Source: Saprospiraceae bacterium (lineage in GTDB: Bacteria > Bacteroidota > Bacteroidia > Chitinophagales > Saprospiraceae). Taken from it: 64,000 bases of DNA. Below, in pieces: positions 7,968-17,764 of this stretch. The notes below the pieces were generated by a model, which did not search any database, was not told where the DNA came from, and saw only the letters and a list, made by a program, of their open reading frames with translations. Where the stretch lies: NCBI GenBank assembly GCA_013360405.1, contig JABWBR010000019.1:1-64000 (forward strand), written 5' to 3'. The first letter of the stretch is position 1; each line of letters starts with the position of its first letter. The position numbers were made by a program, and so were the translations under genes.

Positions 7968-10814
7968 TTAATCCATTTTCACCAACTTGGCCGTCTTCAC
8001 TTCGTTATCGACAGCGATCTGTACCAGATAGATGCCATTGGCGTATTGGCTCAGGTCGAGTTGATATTGCGCACTGGTTACATTGCGCTCGAAAGCTTGC
8101 ATCAGGGGTTGTCCCAGTAGGTTGATCACCTGGATGCGCGCGTCTACGGCGCTGCGGAATGCGACATTGAGTTGCGTAAGGCCGGTAGTCGGGTTGGGCA
8201 TCACATCGATTTGGCCGATTTGATCGGCGATATCGTCGGTTCCAACTGCTATACCCACCTCTACTTCTACCACATCCTGGCAGCCAACGGCATCGGTAAT
8301 CGTAACGGTATATACGCCCACGCCGAGCAGGATAGCCGTAGCGGCACTTTGGCCGTCGCTCCACACGTATGTATAAGGCGCTACGCCCGCTCCGGGAATA
8401 ACCGTGGCGATACCGTTTTGAGCTGCGGGGCTGCTGGCGCCTGTTACATCGGCTGTGACGTCAAACGAAGCCGGGCAGCGTTTGATGTTTATATTATCGA
8501 TGTCGAGATAATAGTCGCCCGAGCTCCAGGTAGCGCGGAATCTAACCACGATGGCCTGTCCGGCGTAGTCATCAAGGGGTAGCGAGATACGGCGCAACTG
8601 GTTGGAGGTGATATGGTTGGTGTTGTTAATATTGAGAATAGTGGTAAAATTCTGACCGCAGTCGGTAGAAATTTCGATATAAAACTGTTCACCGGTGCTA
8701 AGCGTGGTACCTGTTTGACCATTGCCGGAGAAATCCACAAACCGGTAGTCGAACAACAGGGAGTCGCCTACGGCGATAGCGCCGATAGCGGGTGTGCTGG
8801 CCTGGAAGGCCTGGTCGGCTGTCCAGAGGTTGTCGGCCATTACGAAAGACACATTGCTGTGGAAGTTCGTGATCTGCACGTCGGTATCGATATTCCAGCC
8901 GGCGGGGAACACGCCGCCCTCGAAGTTTTCGGAGAAGGGTACGCTGCGGGCGGAGGCAAAGCTGGTGCTGGTAGTGTCGTTGGCCACAAATTGTTCACCG
9001 GCTAGCGAAGTCCACACTACAATTTCGTATACATCGGGTACGCTCGAGTTGAAAGGCGTGGTAAAGGTATAATTCACAAATTGGCCTGCGTCTACGGAGA
9101 GGCTACCCACATTTTCGATAACGGGAGCGCCGCCGTTAATTTGATAACCGACGTCGAAGCCCGTTTGTGTAAGCTGTCCGTTGTTGAAAATCCGGATGGT
9201 CACCTGGTCGGTAGCCGAGCCGCAACTGGTATTGGCGTTGTTGGCGCCGATAGCAGAGAGGTCATTGGCCTGGGGTTCGGCGATAAACACGTTGTCAACG
9301 CCCATTCCTTCGTATACCACGGAGAAGTCAGCGGAGAATACAAAGCGGAGGCGTACCGATGATTCGCCTGCGGTGCCGGTCAGGATATTGGAGGCGGTAA
9401 CCCAGCCGCTGAAGCCGCCGGTGCCGTCCCACCAGTTGTTGAAATCGTCGTTATACCAGTTGATGCCGGTGCCGAAGGCGCCCACCTTGGTCCAGTTTTG
9501 GCCACCGTCGATACTCGATTCCAGCCAGGCTTCATCGCAGCAGGATTCTACCTCAAAAAACAAAGAAAAATTGATTTTTGGATCTGAAGACAGCGAGCTA
9601 AAATCAAGGCAGGGGGAAACGAGGTATGAGAATTCGCTATTGTTATAAGTTCCATCCAGGTTGGTGACCCAAGCATATTCACCACTGGCAGCTGAATTAA
9701 TCAAAGTACCGGCGGGTATGCCAAATTCCCAGGTTGAATTTTGGCCGTAGTCGGCGGCGGTCCAACCACCCGAGCCATCTTCAAAATTGATAAAATAGGG
9801 ATATTCGGCAATAGTGGGAATATTGTAAAGCGTGAGATAAGTAGTATCGTTGCTTAGGTCGCTATCGCCGTCGAGTTCGGTCCACACCGCGATTACATAT
9901 TGACCGGGTTCTGACAAGTTGACCGTTTGTTCGAATTCGAGATTGGCGATACTGTCTTTGCCTAATACGCCGGTATAAAAGCCGTCGAGCGGTTGATTGA
10001 TATTTACGGGATTGCCGTTCACGCTCATATTGATGGTAATCAGCGATTGCGGGTTGCCCCCGAAATTTTGTATTTCAAATCCGATGATTTCCGAAGCGCC
10101 TAGTCCGCATTGGGTAGGAGGGCCGGTTACCGAGATCGCGCCTACGTCGTTGGCCCAGAGAGTGTGAAAATCAAATGGCCCGATAATCGTACTCGTATCG
10201 CCGTTTTCGCAAACGACCGACAAATAAAACTGGTAGGCCGTATGCTGTTGCAAGCCGTTGATGCGGGCTTCGCTTTCGCCGGTGACGGCCAATACGCTGC
10301 CTGTTCCCTGGGCAAATCCAGCTGTATCGTATTCGATTACATAGGTGCCGTTGGGGTCGGAGGGCAGCCAGCTGATATCGGTATAAAAGGCCCTTACATC
10401 ATCGATAGAAACACCCGATAGCGGCGGAATGGGACAGCTTGGGCAACTGGAAGTGAAGTCAAAAGCCTGGCCGATAAATGGGTAGGGGCCATCATTAAAG
10501 ACAAGCAACCCATCGGCATCATACAGAAAATACGTGACTTCGTTTTCATAAAAGCCGGGCGAATAGTTCAGCACAACCGTTGAACCGCCTGTCATCGGGA
10601 TGTTAAACGAGTTGCTGTAGCCATCGTCGTCAATGTTGTTGAGCGTATACTGGGTTGGAACGCCGTTGATCGTAATCGTCAGTACGGAGCCGTTCCAGCC
10701 GTCTCCAAAACTGTCGAATAGATCCAATCTATATTCACACGACAACTGGGCGAAAGCCCCTGCTGCCATGCCCATTGAGATAAGCCATAGTGCCAGTGTA
10801 GAGATTTTCTTCAT
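7968..10814 (-). CDS. Large T9SS-exported multidomain surface protein
   Basis: A 948-residue secreted protein. The ATG at 10814 is chosen because it opens a signal peptide (MKKISTLALWLISMGMAAGA) ending FAQ; a longer in-frame start would bury it. Residues about 25-105 form a small beta domain rich in DSFGDGWNG-like repeats. A fibronectin type III-like domain follows (about 115-210). After that come alternating CARDB-like domains (NDVGAISVTG, NDLSAIGANN) and jelly-roll/MAM-like domains with paired cysteines. The last 75 residues are a T9SS type A sorting domain (VMPNPTTG, NLLGQPL, NGIYLVQI). It is likely surface-attached or released, perhaps adhesive or polymer-binding; no catalytic motif was seen. 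Confidence 0.88.
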   Translation of the reverse strand: MKKISTLALWLISMGMAAGAFAQLSCEYRLDLFDSFGDGWNGSVLTITINGVPTQYTLNNIDDDGYSNSFNIPMTGGSTVVLNYSPGFYENEVTYFLYDADGLLVFNDGPYPFIGQAFDFTSSCPSCPIPPLSGVSIDDVRAFYTDISWLPSDPNGTYVIEYDTAGFAQGTGSVLAVTGESEARINGLQQHTAYQFYLSVVCENGDTSTIIGPFDFHTLWANDVGAISVTGPPTQCGLGASEIIGFEIQNFGGNPQSLITINMSVNGNPVNINQPLDGFYTGVLGKDSIANLEFEQTVNLSEPGQYVIAVWTELDGDSDLSNDTTYLTLYNIPTIAEYPYFINFEDGSGGWTAADYGQNSTWEFGIPAGTLINSAASGEYAWVTNLDGTYNNSEFSYLVSPCLDFSSLSSDPKINFSLFFEVESCCDEAWLESSIDGGQNWTKVGAFGTGINWYNDDFNNWWDGTGGFSGWVTASNILTGTAGESSVRLRFVFSADFSVVYEGMGVDNVFIAEPQANDLSAIGANNANTSCGSATDQVTIRIFNNGQLTQTGFDVGYQINGGAPVIENVGSLSVDAGQFVNYTFTTPFNSSVPDVYEIVVWTSLAGEQFVANDTTSTSFASARSVPFSENFEGGVFPAGWNIDTDVQITNFHSNVSFVMADNLWTADQAFQASTPAIGAIAVGDSLLFDYRFVDFSGNGQTGTTLSTGEQFYIEISTDCGQNFTTILNINNTNHITSNQLRRISLPLDDYAGQAIVVRFRATWSSGDYYLDIDNINIKRCPASFDVTADVTGASSPAAQNGIATVIPGAGVAPYTYVWSDGQSAATAILLGVGVYTVTITDAVGCQDVVEVEVGIAVGTDDIADQIGQIDVMPNPTTGLTQLNVAFRSAVDARIQVINLLGQPLMQAFERNVTSAQYQLDLSQYANGIYLVQIAVDNEVKTAKLVKMD

Positions 10815-11030
10815 AAAAGTAAGATTTTTAGTGCTTTGCGACAAATCGCAGTAAAAAACTAAGGGCATTGAGGCTATAAAATTAATAAAAATTCGCAACC
10901 TGCCCGCTTCAGTATGCACGCACGAAGGCAAACAGCGGGAATATTCGTCGCCAAACTTACATTTTTGTTAAACATTTTGGCCTATATCCTGTTGAGCATT
11001 TGTTAAAACATTCCTGTAAATTCTTTAATC

Positions 11031-11936
11031 GTGGCGGTTTACTCCATAAAAGACCTGGAAAAGCTATCTGGTATCAAGGCTCACACCCTTCGGATATGGG
11101 AGCAGCGTTATGGTATTATTACGCCCAAAAGAACCAAAACGAATATTCGTTTTTTTGAAGACGAAGACCTGAAGCTCATCCTCAATATTGCGCTGCTGAA
11201 CAAAAACGGCGTCAAAATCTCCAAAATCGCCAGGATGGACAAGTCGGAGATTGCCGGCAAGGTAGCCACGATTTCCGAAGTCAATTTCGAGCATAGCACC
11301 CAACTCGATGCGCTCACGATCTCCATGATCGAAATGGACGAGTACAAGTTTGATCGTATCATTACCACCAATATTCACCAGCTCGGATTCGAACGCACAA
11401 TGCTGGAGGTCATCTACCCGTTCCTCGAGAAACTGAGCATCTTGTGGCTCACCGGGTCTATCACCCCCGTACAGGAAAATTTCATCAGTTATCTCATCCG
11501 CCAGAAGCTGATCGTGGCTATTGACCACGAGCCCCTGGTGTCGGGCAAACACGCGAAGAAATTCATCATTTACCTGCCCGAAGGCGAAAAACAGGAGTTG
11601 AGCCTGTTATTTATGCATTATCTGCTCAAGTCGCGGCGCAACCACGTGATTTACCTCGGCCAGGATATTTCAGTTGCCGATCTGGAGGATGCCTGCCATA
11701 TCCACCGGCCCGATTATATTTTTACGATGATTTCGGAAACGTTTGCCAAGGAGTCGGTACAACGCTATGTGGATCGCCTGTCGCAGACTTTCCCGCAGTA
11801 TAATATTCTGTTGTCGGGCTATCAGGTGGTATCCCAAAACGTGAGGCCCCCAGCCAACGTGCAAATCCTGAAAAGCCTGGACCAGGCTATCTATTTTCTT
11901 TCCCATTTCGGCGAAAACGGCTCCAACGGGCAATAA
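11031..11936 (+). CDS. MerR-family regulator with degenerate B12-binding domain
   Basis: A 301-residue transcription factor. Residues 1-70 are a MerR winged helix (YSIKDLEKLSGIKAHTLRIW, then a PKRTKTNIRFF wing). The rest matches the helical and Rossmann parts of cobalamin-binding regulators such as CarH/LitR, which control light-induced carotenoid genes in Bacteroidota. Where those proteins carry the axial-ligand histidine in an ExHE(L/I)G motif, this one reads GEKQELS (Gln188), so cobalamin binding may be lost or different. The YLGQDIS turn is retained. The start is GTG at 11031, placed just before the conserved domain. It is monocistronic, followed by a heptad array. Confidence 0.85.
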   Translation: MAVYSIKDLEKLSGIKAHTLRIWEQRYGIITPKRTKTNIRFFEDEDLKLILNIALLNKNGVKISKIARMDKSEIAGKVATISEVNFEHSTQLDALTISMIEMDEYKFDRIITTNIHQLGFERTMLEVIYPFLEKLSILWLTGSITPVQENFISYLIRQKLIVAIDHEPLVSGKHAKKFIIYLPEGEKQELSLLFMHYLLKSRRNHVIYLGQDISVADLEDACHIHRPDYIFTMISETFAKESVQRYVDRLSQTFPQYNILLSGYQVVSQNVRPPANVQILKSLDQAIYFLSHFGENGSNGQ

Positions 11937-12129
11937 CATTACTTTTTTTCAAAAAAAAACACTGAGGCGGCCTCATGGGCTGAGCCCGCCTCGTGTAAGA
12001 AAGCGACTTTTGTTTGCAGGAAAGATGAGCTGCTGAGAGAAAATGACAGCAAACATCTTGCGTTTGACAGGGCAAAGATGGCAAGCAGAGGTTAATTGAA
12101 GGTGAAGGAAAGGTCAAGTTTCTGTTATG

Positions 12130-12284
12130 TTTCTCCGTTCTCCGTTCTCTGTTCTCTGTTCTCCGTTCTCTGTTCTCTGTTCTCTGTTCTCTGTTAAATT
12201 TACGTGAGATTTAATATATTTACAACTGATAACAGATAACCGACAACAGAGAACCGATAACCGACAACCGATAACAGAGAACCG
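12130..12284. repeat. Inverted heptad-word arrays (TTCTCTG family) leading into ogt
   Basis: The left arm (12130-12196) holds nine 7-bp words, TTCTCTG or TTCTCCG. The right arm (12224-12284) holds AACAGAG, AACCGAT and AACCGAC words, which are largely complementary. The AT-rich loop is 12197-12223. The array ends 3 bp before the ogt start codon, so the whole ogt leader consists of it, and it begins about 190 bp after the MerR gene. The words match those at 3310-3357. Confidence 0.88.
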
Positions 12285-12287
12285 CCC

Positions 12288-12779
12288 ATGCTACAACAAA
12301 CCCGCATCCCCACGTCTTTCGGCTGTTTTGAAATCGCAGGCAGCGAATTAGGCATCACCAGGGTAAACAAGGTGGAAGGCGATTCGTGCCCGGGTGGCGC
12401 GGTGCCGGAGTTGTTGCAGGAGTGCGCGCGCCAGCTCGAAGAATACTTCAACGGGGAGCGGCGCGAGTTTGATCTTAAGTTGGACTGGGGTGGGGCTCCC
12501 GATTTTTATAAATCCGTATGGGAGCAACTACTCCTCATTCCCTACGGGCATACCACCTCTTATTCCGCTATTGCCGAGCACATAGGGCACCCCGATGCCG
12601 TGCGGGCAGTGGGGCTGGCCAACCGCAACAATCCTATTGCCATCATCGTGCCCTGCCACCGGGTAATTGGCAAAAGCGGCGACCTGCAGGGATACTTCTA
12701 CGGCCTCGATATGAAGCGGCGATTGCTGGAGTTAGAAAACCCCAAGAGCTTTGCGCGGCAAGGAAATTTATTTACATAA
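12288..12779 (+). CDS. ogt: Methylated-DNA--protein-cysteine S-methyltransferase
   Basis: A 163-residue DNA repair protein that transfers alkyl groups from O6-alkylguanine or O4-alkylthymine to its own cysteine, once per molecule. The active site IVPCHRVIG (Cys near residue 124) is intact. The helix-turn-helix region TTSYSAIAEHIGHPDAVRAV and the arginine finger, then NRNNP, precede it. The N-terminal domain is the short ferredoxin-like one. Ada and AlkA domains are absent. The ATG lies directly after a heptad array with no Shine-Dalgarno sequence, so translation probably depends on the A-rich right arm of the array being unpaired. Confidence 0.93.
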   Translation: MLQQTRIPTSFGCFEIAGSELGITRVNKVEGDSCPGGAVPELLQECARQLEEYFNGERREFDLKLDWGGAPDFYKSVWEQLLLIPYGHTTSYSAIAEHIGHPDAVRAVGLANRNNPIAIIVPCHRVIGKSGDLQGYFYGLDMKRRLLELENPKSFARQGNLFT

Positions 12780-12919
12780 TAAAATTCTTATCCCGCTTTC
12801 GCGCAAAACGAAATTCTGTAATCTCAATTCGTTACCCTATCCCTATTTGCAATCTTCCGGCGGCAGCTTTTTTTTTGTGGAACCCCGATCGCTCCCAGCT
12901 CAATAAGGGATGTGTATAA

Positions 12920-14524
<1,605 letters not shown>

Positions 14525-14557
14525 TGCTTATTGACTGTTCAAAGCTCGTAAAGGCAT

Positions 14558-14866
14558 ATGAATATCACCGTACTCACACCCGACAGGGAACTTTTTCACG
14601 GCACGATTGCCTCTGTGAAAGTACCCGGTACGCAAGGGCAGTTTCAGATTCTTAAAAACCACGCCCCCATTGTTTCTTCTTTGGAAGAAGGCAATGTGTA
14701 TATCGTTACCGCCGTAGGCAGCTACCGTTATTACGACGAAGAAAGCGGCACCGTCAAAGACGGCACGGAAGCCGGCCATACGATTACTTTCAAAATCGCG
14801 GGCGGTTTTGTAGAAGTGCTCAACAATGATGTGTCGCTGTTGGTGCGAGGGGTAGCGGAGGTGTAA
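14558..14866 (+). CDS. atpC: F1F0 ATP synthase subunit epsilon (short form)
   Basis: A 102-residue epsilon subunit, the rotor-stalk component linking the gamma subunit to the c-ring. MNITVLTPDRELFHG and GQFQILKNHAPIVSSLEEG are the typical N-terminal beta-sandwich signatures. The C-terminal two-helix inhibitory arm of the E. coli protein (about 138 residues) is missing. Such short forms are common in Bacteroidota, so epsilon-type inhibition is not expected. The gene is 33 bp downstream of atpD and ends just before a strong terminator. Confidence 0.95.
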   Translation: MNITVLTPDRELFHGTIASVKVPGTQGQFQILKNHAPIVSSLEEGNVYIVTAVGSYRYYDEESGTVKDGTEAGHTITFKIAGGFVEVLNNDVSLLVRGVAEV

Positions 14867-14924
14867 GCGTTAAAGGTTTAGGAGGGTTTAGTTTTTTTCT
14901 ATTAAACTCTATTAGACAGTTACA

Positions 14925-14963
14925 AAAAAAAGCCTGCCGGCGTTTGCCGGCGGGCTTTTTTTG
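14925..14963 (+). terminator. Rho-independent terminator of atpDC
   Basis: A GC-rich stem GCCTGCCGGC / GCCGGCGGGC (14933-14956) with loop GTTT is flanked by an A run before and a run of seven T after. It sits 60 bp after the atpC stop. Confidence 0.92.
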
Positions 14964-15008
14964 TTGTGGCTCTGTGTGGGGGCGGGGGGATATTTTTTTT
15001 TTAATAAT

Positions 15009-15067
15009 GCTGAATGTTTAATTGTTGATTTTTAATTAATTAAACATTTAACATCAAACATCAAACA
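15009..15067. repeat. Heptad-word hairpin (TTTAACATCAAAC family)
   Basis: The left words TGAATGT, TTAATTG and TTGATTT pair with the right words AAACATT, TAACATC and AAACATC around AATTAATTAA. This is the same family as 2427-2584. From here to about 15500 (over 430 bp) there is no coding frame, only repeat material: this hairpin, the repeat copy at 15153-15262 and the REP-like element at 15431-15484. Confidence 0.7.
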
Positions 15068-15152
15068 AGCCAAGTCAGCAGCTTCCGGCTCGGGAGTTTT
15101 GAACTAGGATATGTGGGATGCTGAAGGATGGGAAAGGATTTTTGATTTTTTT

Positions 15153-15262
15153 CCGACATCAAGCATTAATCATCAAACATTCAACATTAAAGGTCATTCC
15201 CGCCAGGGAATCTGTACTTGTTACGTTTGCAGCGGGGGCCTCTTGCACTTGATTTTTAGGAT
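15153..15262. repeat. Diverged direct repeat, copy 1 (partner 17473-17587)
   Basis: It contains the heptad words ATCAAGCATTAATCATCAAA, then GTCATTCCCGCCAGGGAATC, and TTACGTTTGC with a G-rich tract, in the same order as copy 2. The two copies bracket the truncated Abi gene and the Fic gene. No transposase is associated with them. Confidence 0.7.
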
Positions 15263-15430
15263 TTAAGGGTGGACAGGATTGGGAGTATGCACTTTTTGAG
15301 AGAATACGATAAGCCCTGGAAGGGCGAGCTATTGGTAGAAAAAAAGAGAGCAGAACAAGAAGCTCCGGAGGAGCGTAATATTACACGGATTTTATAGCGT
15401 TCTTACGGAGCGTGCGGAGACAACGTGTTA

Positions 15431-15484
15431 GCTCCGTAGCGTCGGGTTTTATACCCGGCGCATCATGGCAAACCCGGCGATCCC
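15431..15484. repeat. REP-like palindromic element, copy 1 (partner 18485-18538)
   Basis: A 54-bp element starting GCTCCGTAGCGTCGGGTTTT with an internal CGGGT/ACCCG stem, nearly identical to 18485-18538. The preceding stretch 15360-15425 contains related GGAGCG and CTCCGG words. It resembles extragenic palindromic repeats; no TnpA/REP transposase gene is in the window. Confidence 0.7.
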
Positions 15485-15500
15485 GACAAAGAGCTAATTT

Positions 15501-15759
15501 GAAAAAATATTTGGCCGATATCGGCTAAATTCGTATATTTGTATCAACCGTACCTGCGTTGCATCCCGTAAGATCTGCACGCGGGTCTTCTTTTTTTATG
15601 GCCGGACCATTTATCGCATCTCTTTCGTAAAGTGGAGTTACCATGGTTAAACCACCCAAAACCATAATGGAACAAATTGCATTGCTGAAAAGCCGAAATA
15701 TGGGCTTCAGGAATGAAATATCAGATGCCCATTTTTTGGCTAACATCAGCTACTACCGT
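15501..15759 (+). repeat. 259-bp direct repeat, copy 1 (partner 22581-22839)
   Basis: Aligned base for base with 22581-22839 (constant offset 7080) it shows seven mismatches. It spans a promoter (TTTG 15510-15513, TATATTTG 15534-15541) with the palindrome GCCGATATCGGC between its elements. It also spans a small terminator-ended leader and the first 39 codons of an Abi_2 gene. Homology stops abruptly at 15759. Confidence 0.92.
15548..15597 (+). ncRNA. Candidate small RNA upstream of truncated Abi_2 (copy 1)
   Basis: The sequence is the same as the candidate RNA at 22628-22677: promoter, about 50 transcribed bases, a CCCG/CGGG stem (15565-15568 with 15582-15585) and a T run (15591-15597). It survives although its protein gene is truncated. 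Expression is inferred, not shown. Confidence 0.4.
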
Positions 15760-15762
15760 TTT
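15643..15762 (+). pseudogene. Truncated Abi_2-family gene (first 40 codons)
   Basis: It begins MVKPPKTIMEQIALLKSR and matches the intact Abi_2 gene at 22723 for about 39 codons, with three substitutions, up to the NISYYR segment. Homology then ends and the frame runs into unrelated codons that overlap the 3' end of the convergent Fic gene. The catalytic HEPN part is gone, so it cannot be functional as an abortive-infection effector. It is a remnant of a duplication or of recombination in the island. Confidence 0.85.
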
Positions 15763-15799
15763 TGTAAAAATAGTATGATTCTCATTTCACTTAACGCCC

Positions 15800-17278
15800 C
15801 TAATCCAGAATTATCAATTGTGCCTCGTCATGTGGTTTAAAAGCATTACTCCTTTCCAGCATATCTTGCATCATGGCCATTCTATCGCCAATGATAGTGG
15901 CGCTAAATCTATGTGCTCGCTCAAGCATTCGTAGATAAGCAGCGGGGTCGCGCTGCCTGGATAAACGCTTTAAGGCCCCCATATAGTCATCACGGTATAC
16001 AGTTGGAATAATAATTTTGCATTGTTCGTTTTTAACCAGTTCAGCATTCATCATAACCCGCGCTATCCGCCCGTTGCCATCTAAAAAAGGATGAACCTCG
16101 CTAATTAAGAACATCATAAATGCAGCTCTGGCAAAAGGATGCGTTAATGCCATATAATAATCGAAGCCCTTTATCAAGGTGCCTTTAACCAGTGTATAAT
16201 CTACAAAAAAGGTATTTCCCGCCCTGTTGTTTTTATCTTTGAATTGCCCCGGGTTTTTTGAATCTCTCGCACTCAATAATACTTTATGCCTGAATGCTAA
16301 TATATCGAGTAAGGCATCTGGATTTTCTGGTGTTATCTTCATTTCATCTTTATTACTTACCAGCTTCCACGTACCCAAAATATCGTGCGAGTCCTCATTC
16401 CTCGAGGGCAAAGGCGCCTGAGTTTCAATTATTCGCATGGCTTCTTCCAATTCAAACTCAGTGCCTTCTATGTAATTTGAAAAATAGGCCTCAAAAAAAG
16501 CGAAATTGCGGAAAGAGGTGTCTGAAGTATTCCGTTCTGGCAAGTCAGCAAATTCCAGGCGTTTAAGCGCAATAAACAACGTTTCAAATAACTCTACTCT
16601 GACAGGGTCAAAGGGATGCCCAAACGCCCGTGCCATAGCTAGTGGAGAAGAAAGAATTTGAGCAGGCTGAGAGGCCATCATGGCGCCGATTATCTTGTTG
16701 AGTCTCGCAAATTCTTTTTCCATGCCAGTTTGTCCGGCAATAAACCTTGCCTTATCGCGTAAATCATTCAGCCCGGCTTCTCCTTTAAGGCGAGCCACTT
16801 GTTCCAGGCGGTTTTCTATCTCGGCCCGGGGGCTTGTCTTTAGTTCCTGTCCGGATTTTCTGGATGGTTGTAAATTTTCAAGTAAGGCCCGCTCCAACTG
16901 CGAAGCATAGAGCTCTCCTGACAGGGGATTATCGCCATCAATGCGGCCGGGTCCCTGAATAAACCGGAGCGTGATGCCGGGTAATTTTATATTCTTGGTA
17001 TAAGTGTAAGTGAGAAACAGGCTCCCATCTGCGGTGGGTTGAAATTCTAAAGCAGACCGGTGGCTCAACACAGCGCCGGGATATAAGCTGCCTATTATAC
17101 TAAATAAGTTACGTCTGATTATTGCCGCGGGATCATCCGTAAGATTTGGGGTATATATACGTGGGGCTATCTTGCGAAGCTTACCCGTGTTCACAAGCAT
17201 GGCAAGTCGCTTGCTGACGCTTGGGTCGCTTGATGAAAAGACGACTTCCCGGAGGCGAAAGGGTATGTTTTTTTCCAT
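15800..17278 (-). CDS. AbiEi-like/Fic fusion protein
   Basis: A 492-residue protein. The N-terminal 140 residues look like an AbiEi-type winged-helix antitoxin domain (RLAMLVNTGKLRKIAPRIYT, then PGAVLSHRSALEF). The C-terminal half is a Fic AMP-transferase domain with an intact catalytic loop HPFLDGNGRIAR (His near 396). An inhibitory helix SNYIEG (267-272) matches the (S/T)xxxE(G/N) motif that keeps class II Fic enzymes off. It probably modifies a target protein with AMP under specific conditions, and its own DNA-binding domain may control its gene. The ATG at 17278 is chosen as the start of the conserved domain; a longer frame exists. It lies convergent to the truncated Abi gene. Confidence 0.85.
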   Translation of the reverse strand: MEKNIPFRLREVVFSSSDPSVSKRLAMLVNTGKLRKIAPRIYTPNLTDDPAAIIRRNLFSIIGSLYPGAVLSHRSALEFQPTADGSLFLTYTYTKNIKLPGITLRFIQGPGRIDGDNPLSGELYASQLERALLENLQPSRKSGQELKTSPRAEIENRLEQVARLKGEAGLNDLRDKARFIAGQTGMEKEFARLNKIIGAMMASQPAQILSSPLAMARAFGHPFDPVRVELFETLFIALKRLEFADLPERNTSDTSFRNFAFFEAYFSNYIEGTEFELEEAMRIIETQAPLPSRNEDSHDILGTWKLVSNKDEMKITPENPDALLDILAFRHKVLLSARDSKNPGQFKDKNNRAGNTFFVDYTLVKGTLIKGFDYYMALTHPFARAAFMMFLISEVHPFLDGNGRIARVMMNAELVKNEQCKIIIPTVYRDDYMGALKRLSRQRDPAAYLRMLERAHRFSATIIGDRMAMMQDMLERSNAFKPHDEAQLIILD

Positions 17279-17354
17279 TAAGAGGTGTTGTATATTCAAA
17301 AATAGAAAATTTTTTCCATTAAAGTTTGATTTATAGAAAAATTTTTCCATTAAT
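17265..17354 (-). promoter_or_regulatory. Three phased TTAATGGAAAAA repeats at the Fic gene start
   Basis: On the coding strand TTAATGGAAAAA occurs three times; the CCATTA cores lie at 17275-17280, 17316-17321 and 17347-17352. The spacings of 41 and 31 bp are about four and three helical turns, placing all copies on one face of the DNA. The first copy contains the ATG used as start codon. This fits an autoregulatory operator for the gene's own winged-helix domain. Confidence 0.5.
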
Positions 17355-17435
17355 TTATTAACACAACCCCATGATAATGGAACTATCTTTAAGATCACAA
17401 ATTGTGACCTTAGACGGGGTATAGGGAAGCATTTT

Positions 17436-17587
17436 TGATTTTTGATGTTGGATGTTGGATGTTGAATATTTTCCCGGCATCAAGCATTAATCATCAAACA
17501 TTCAACATCAAATTTGTCATTCCCGCCAGGGAATCTGCACCTGTTACGTTTGCGGCGGGGTGGTGTCCGGACTATGATTTTTAGGAT
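17436..17587. repeat. Heptad-word hairpin and diverged direct repeat, copy 2
   Basis: 17436-17470 carries TTGATGTTGGATG words and 17477-17512 the complementary ATCAAACATTCAACATC words. From 17473 to 17587 the sequence follows 15153-15262. A short AGGATTTT run follows at 17578-17605. The whole gap 17279-17764 (486 bp) holds the Fic operators, these repeats and no credible gene. Confidence 0.75.
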
Positions 17588-17764
17588 TTTAGGATGGTAG
17601 GATTTTTTGGGTGTATTCATAATGCAGTTTAAGAGAGTATGGCAGGGACACATAGTTTGCGCAACAAAAAAATCGAAAAAGCGTATAACAATTATTAACA
17701 AAGTAATATTATTACGTAAAGTATAGCCAAAGGGCTTGGCAGCACGCAAAAAACCACCGCCGAT

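Noticed and set aside
15060-15110. tRNA-like segment (GCTTCCGGCTCGGGAGTTTTGA)
   Set aside because: No acceptor/D/T-arm set can be formed and no GGTTCRA-type T loop is present. No tRNA was found anywhere in the window.
15643-15840. Intact 65-codon gene
   Set aside because: After codon 39 it departs from the Abi_2 sequence and runs into the Fic 3' end; it is a truncated copy.
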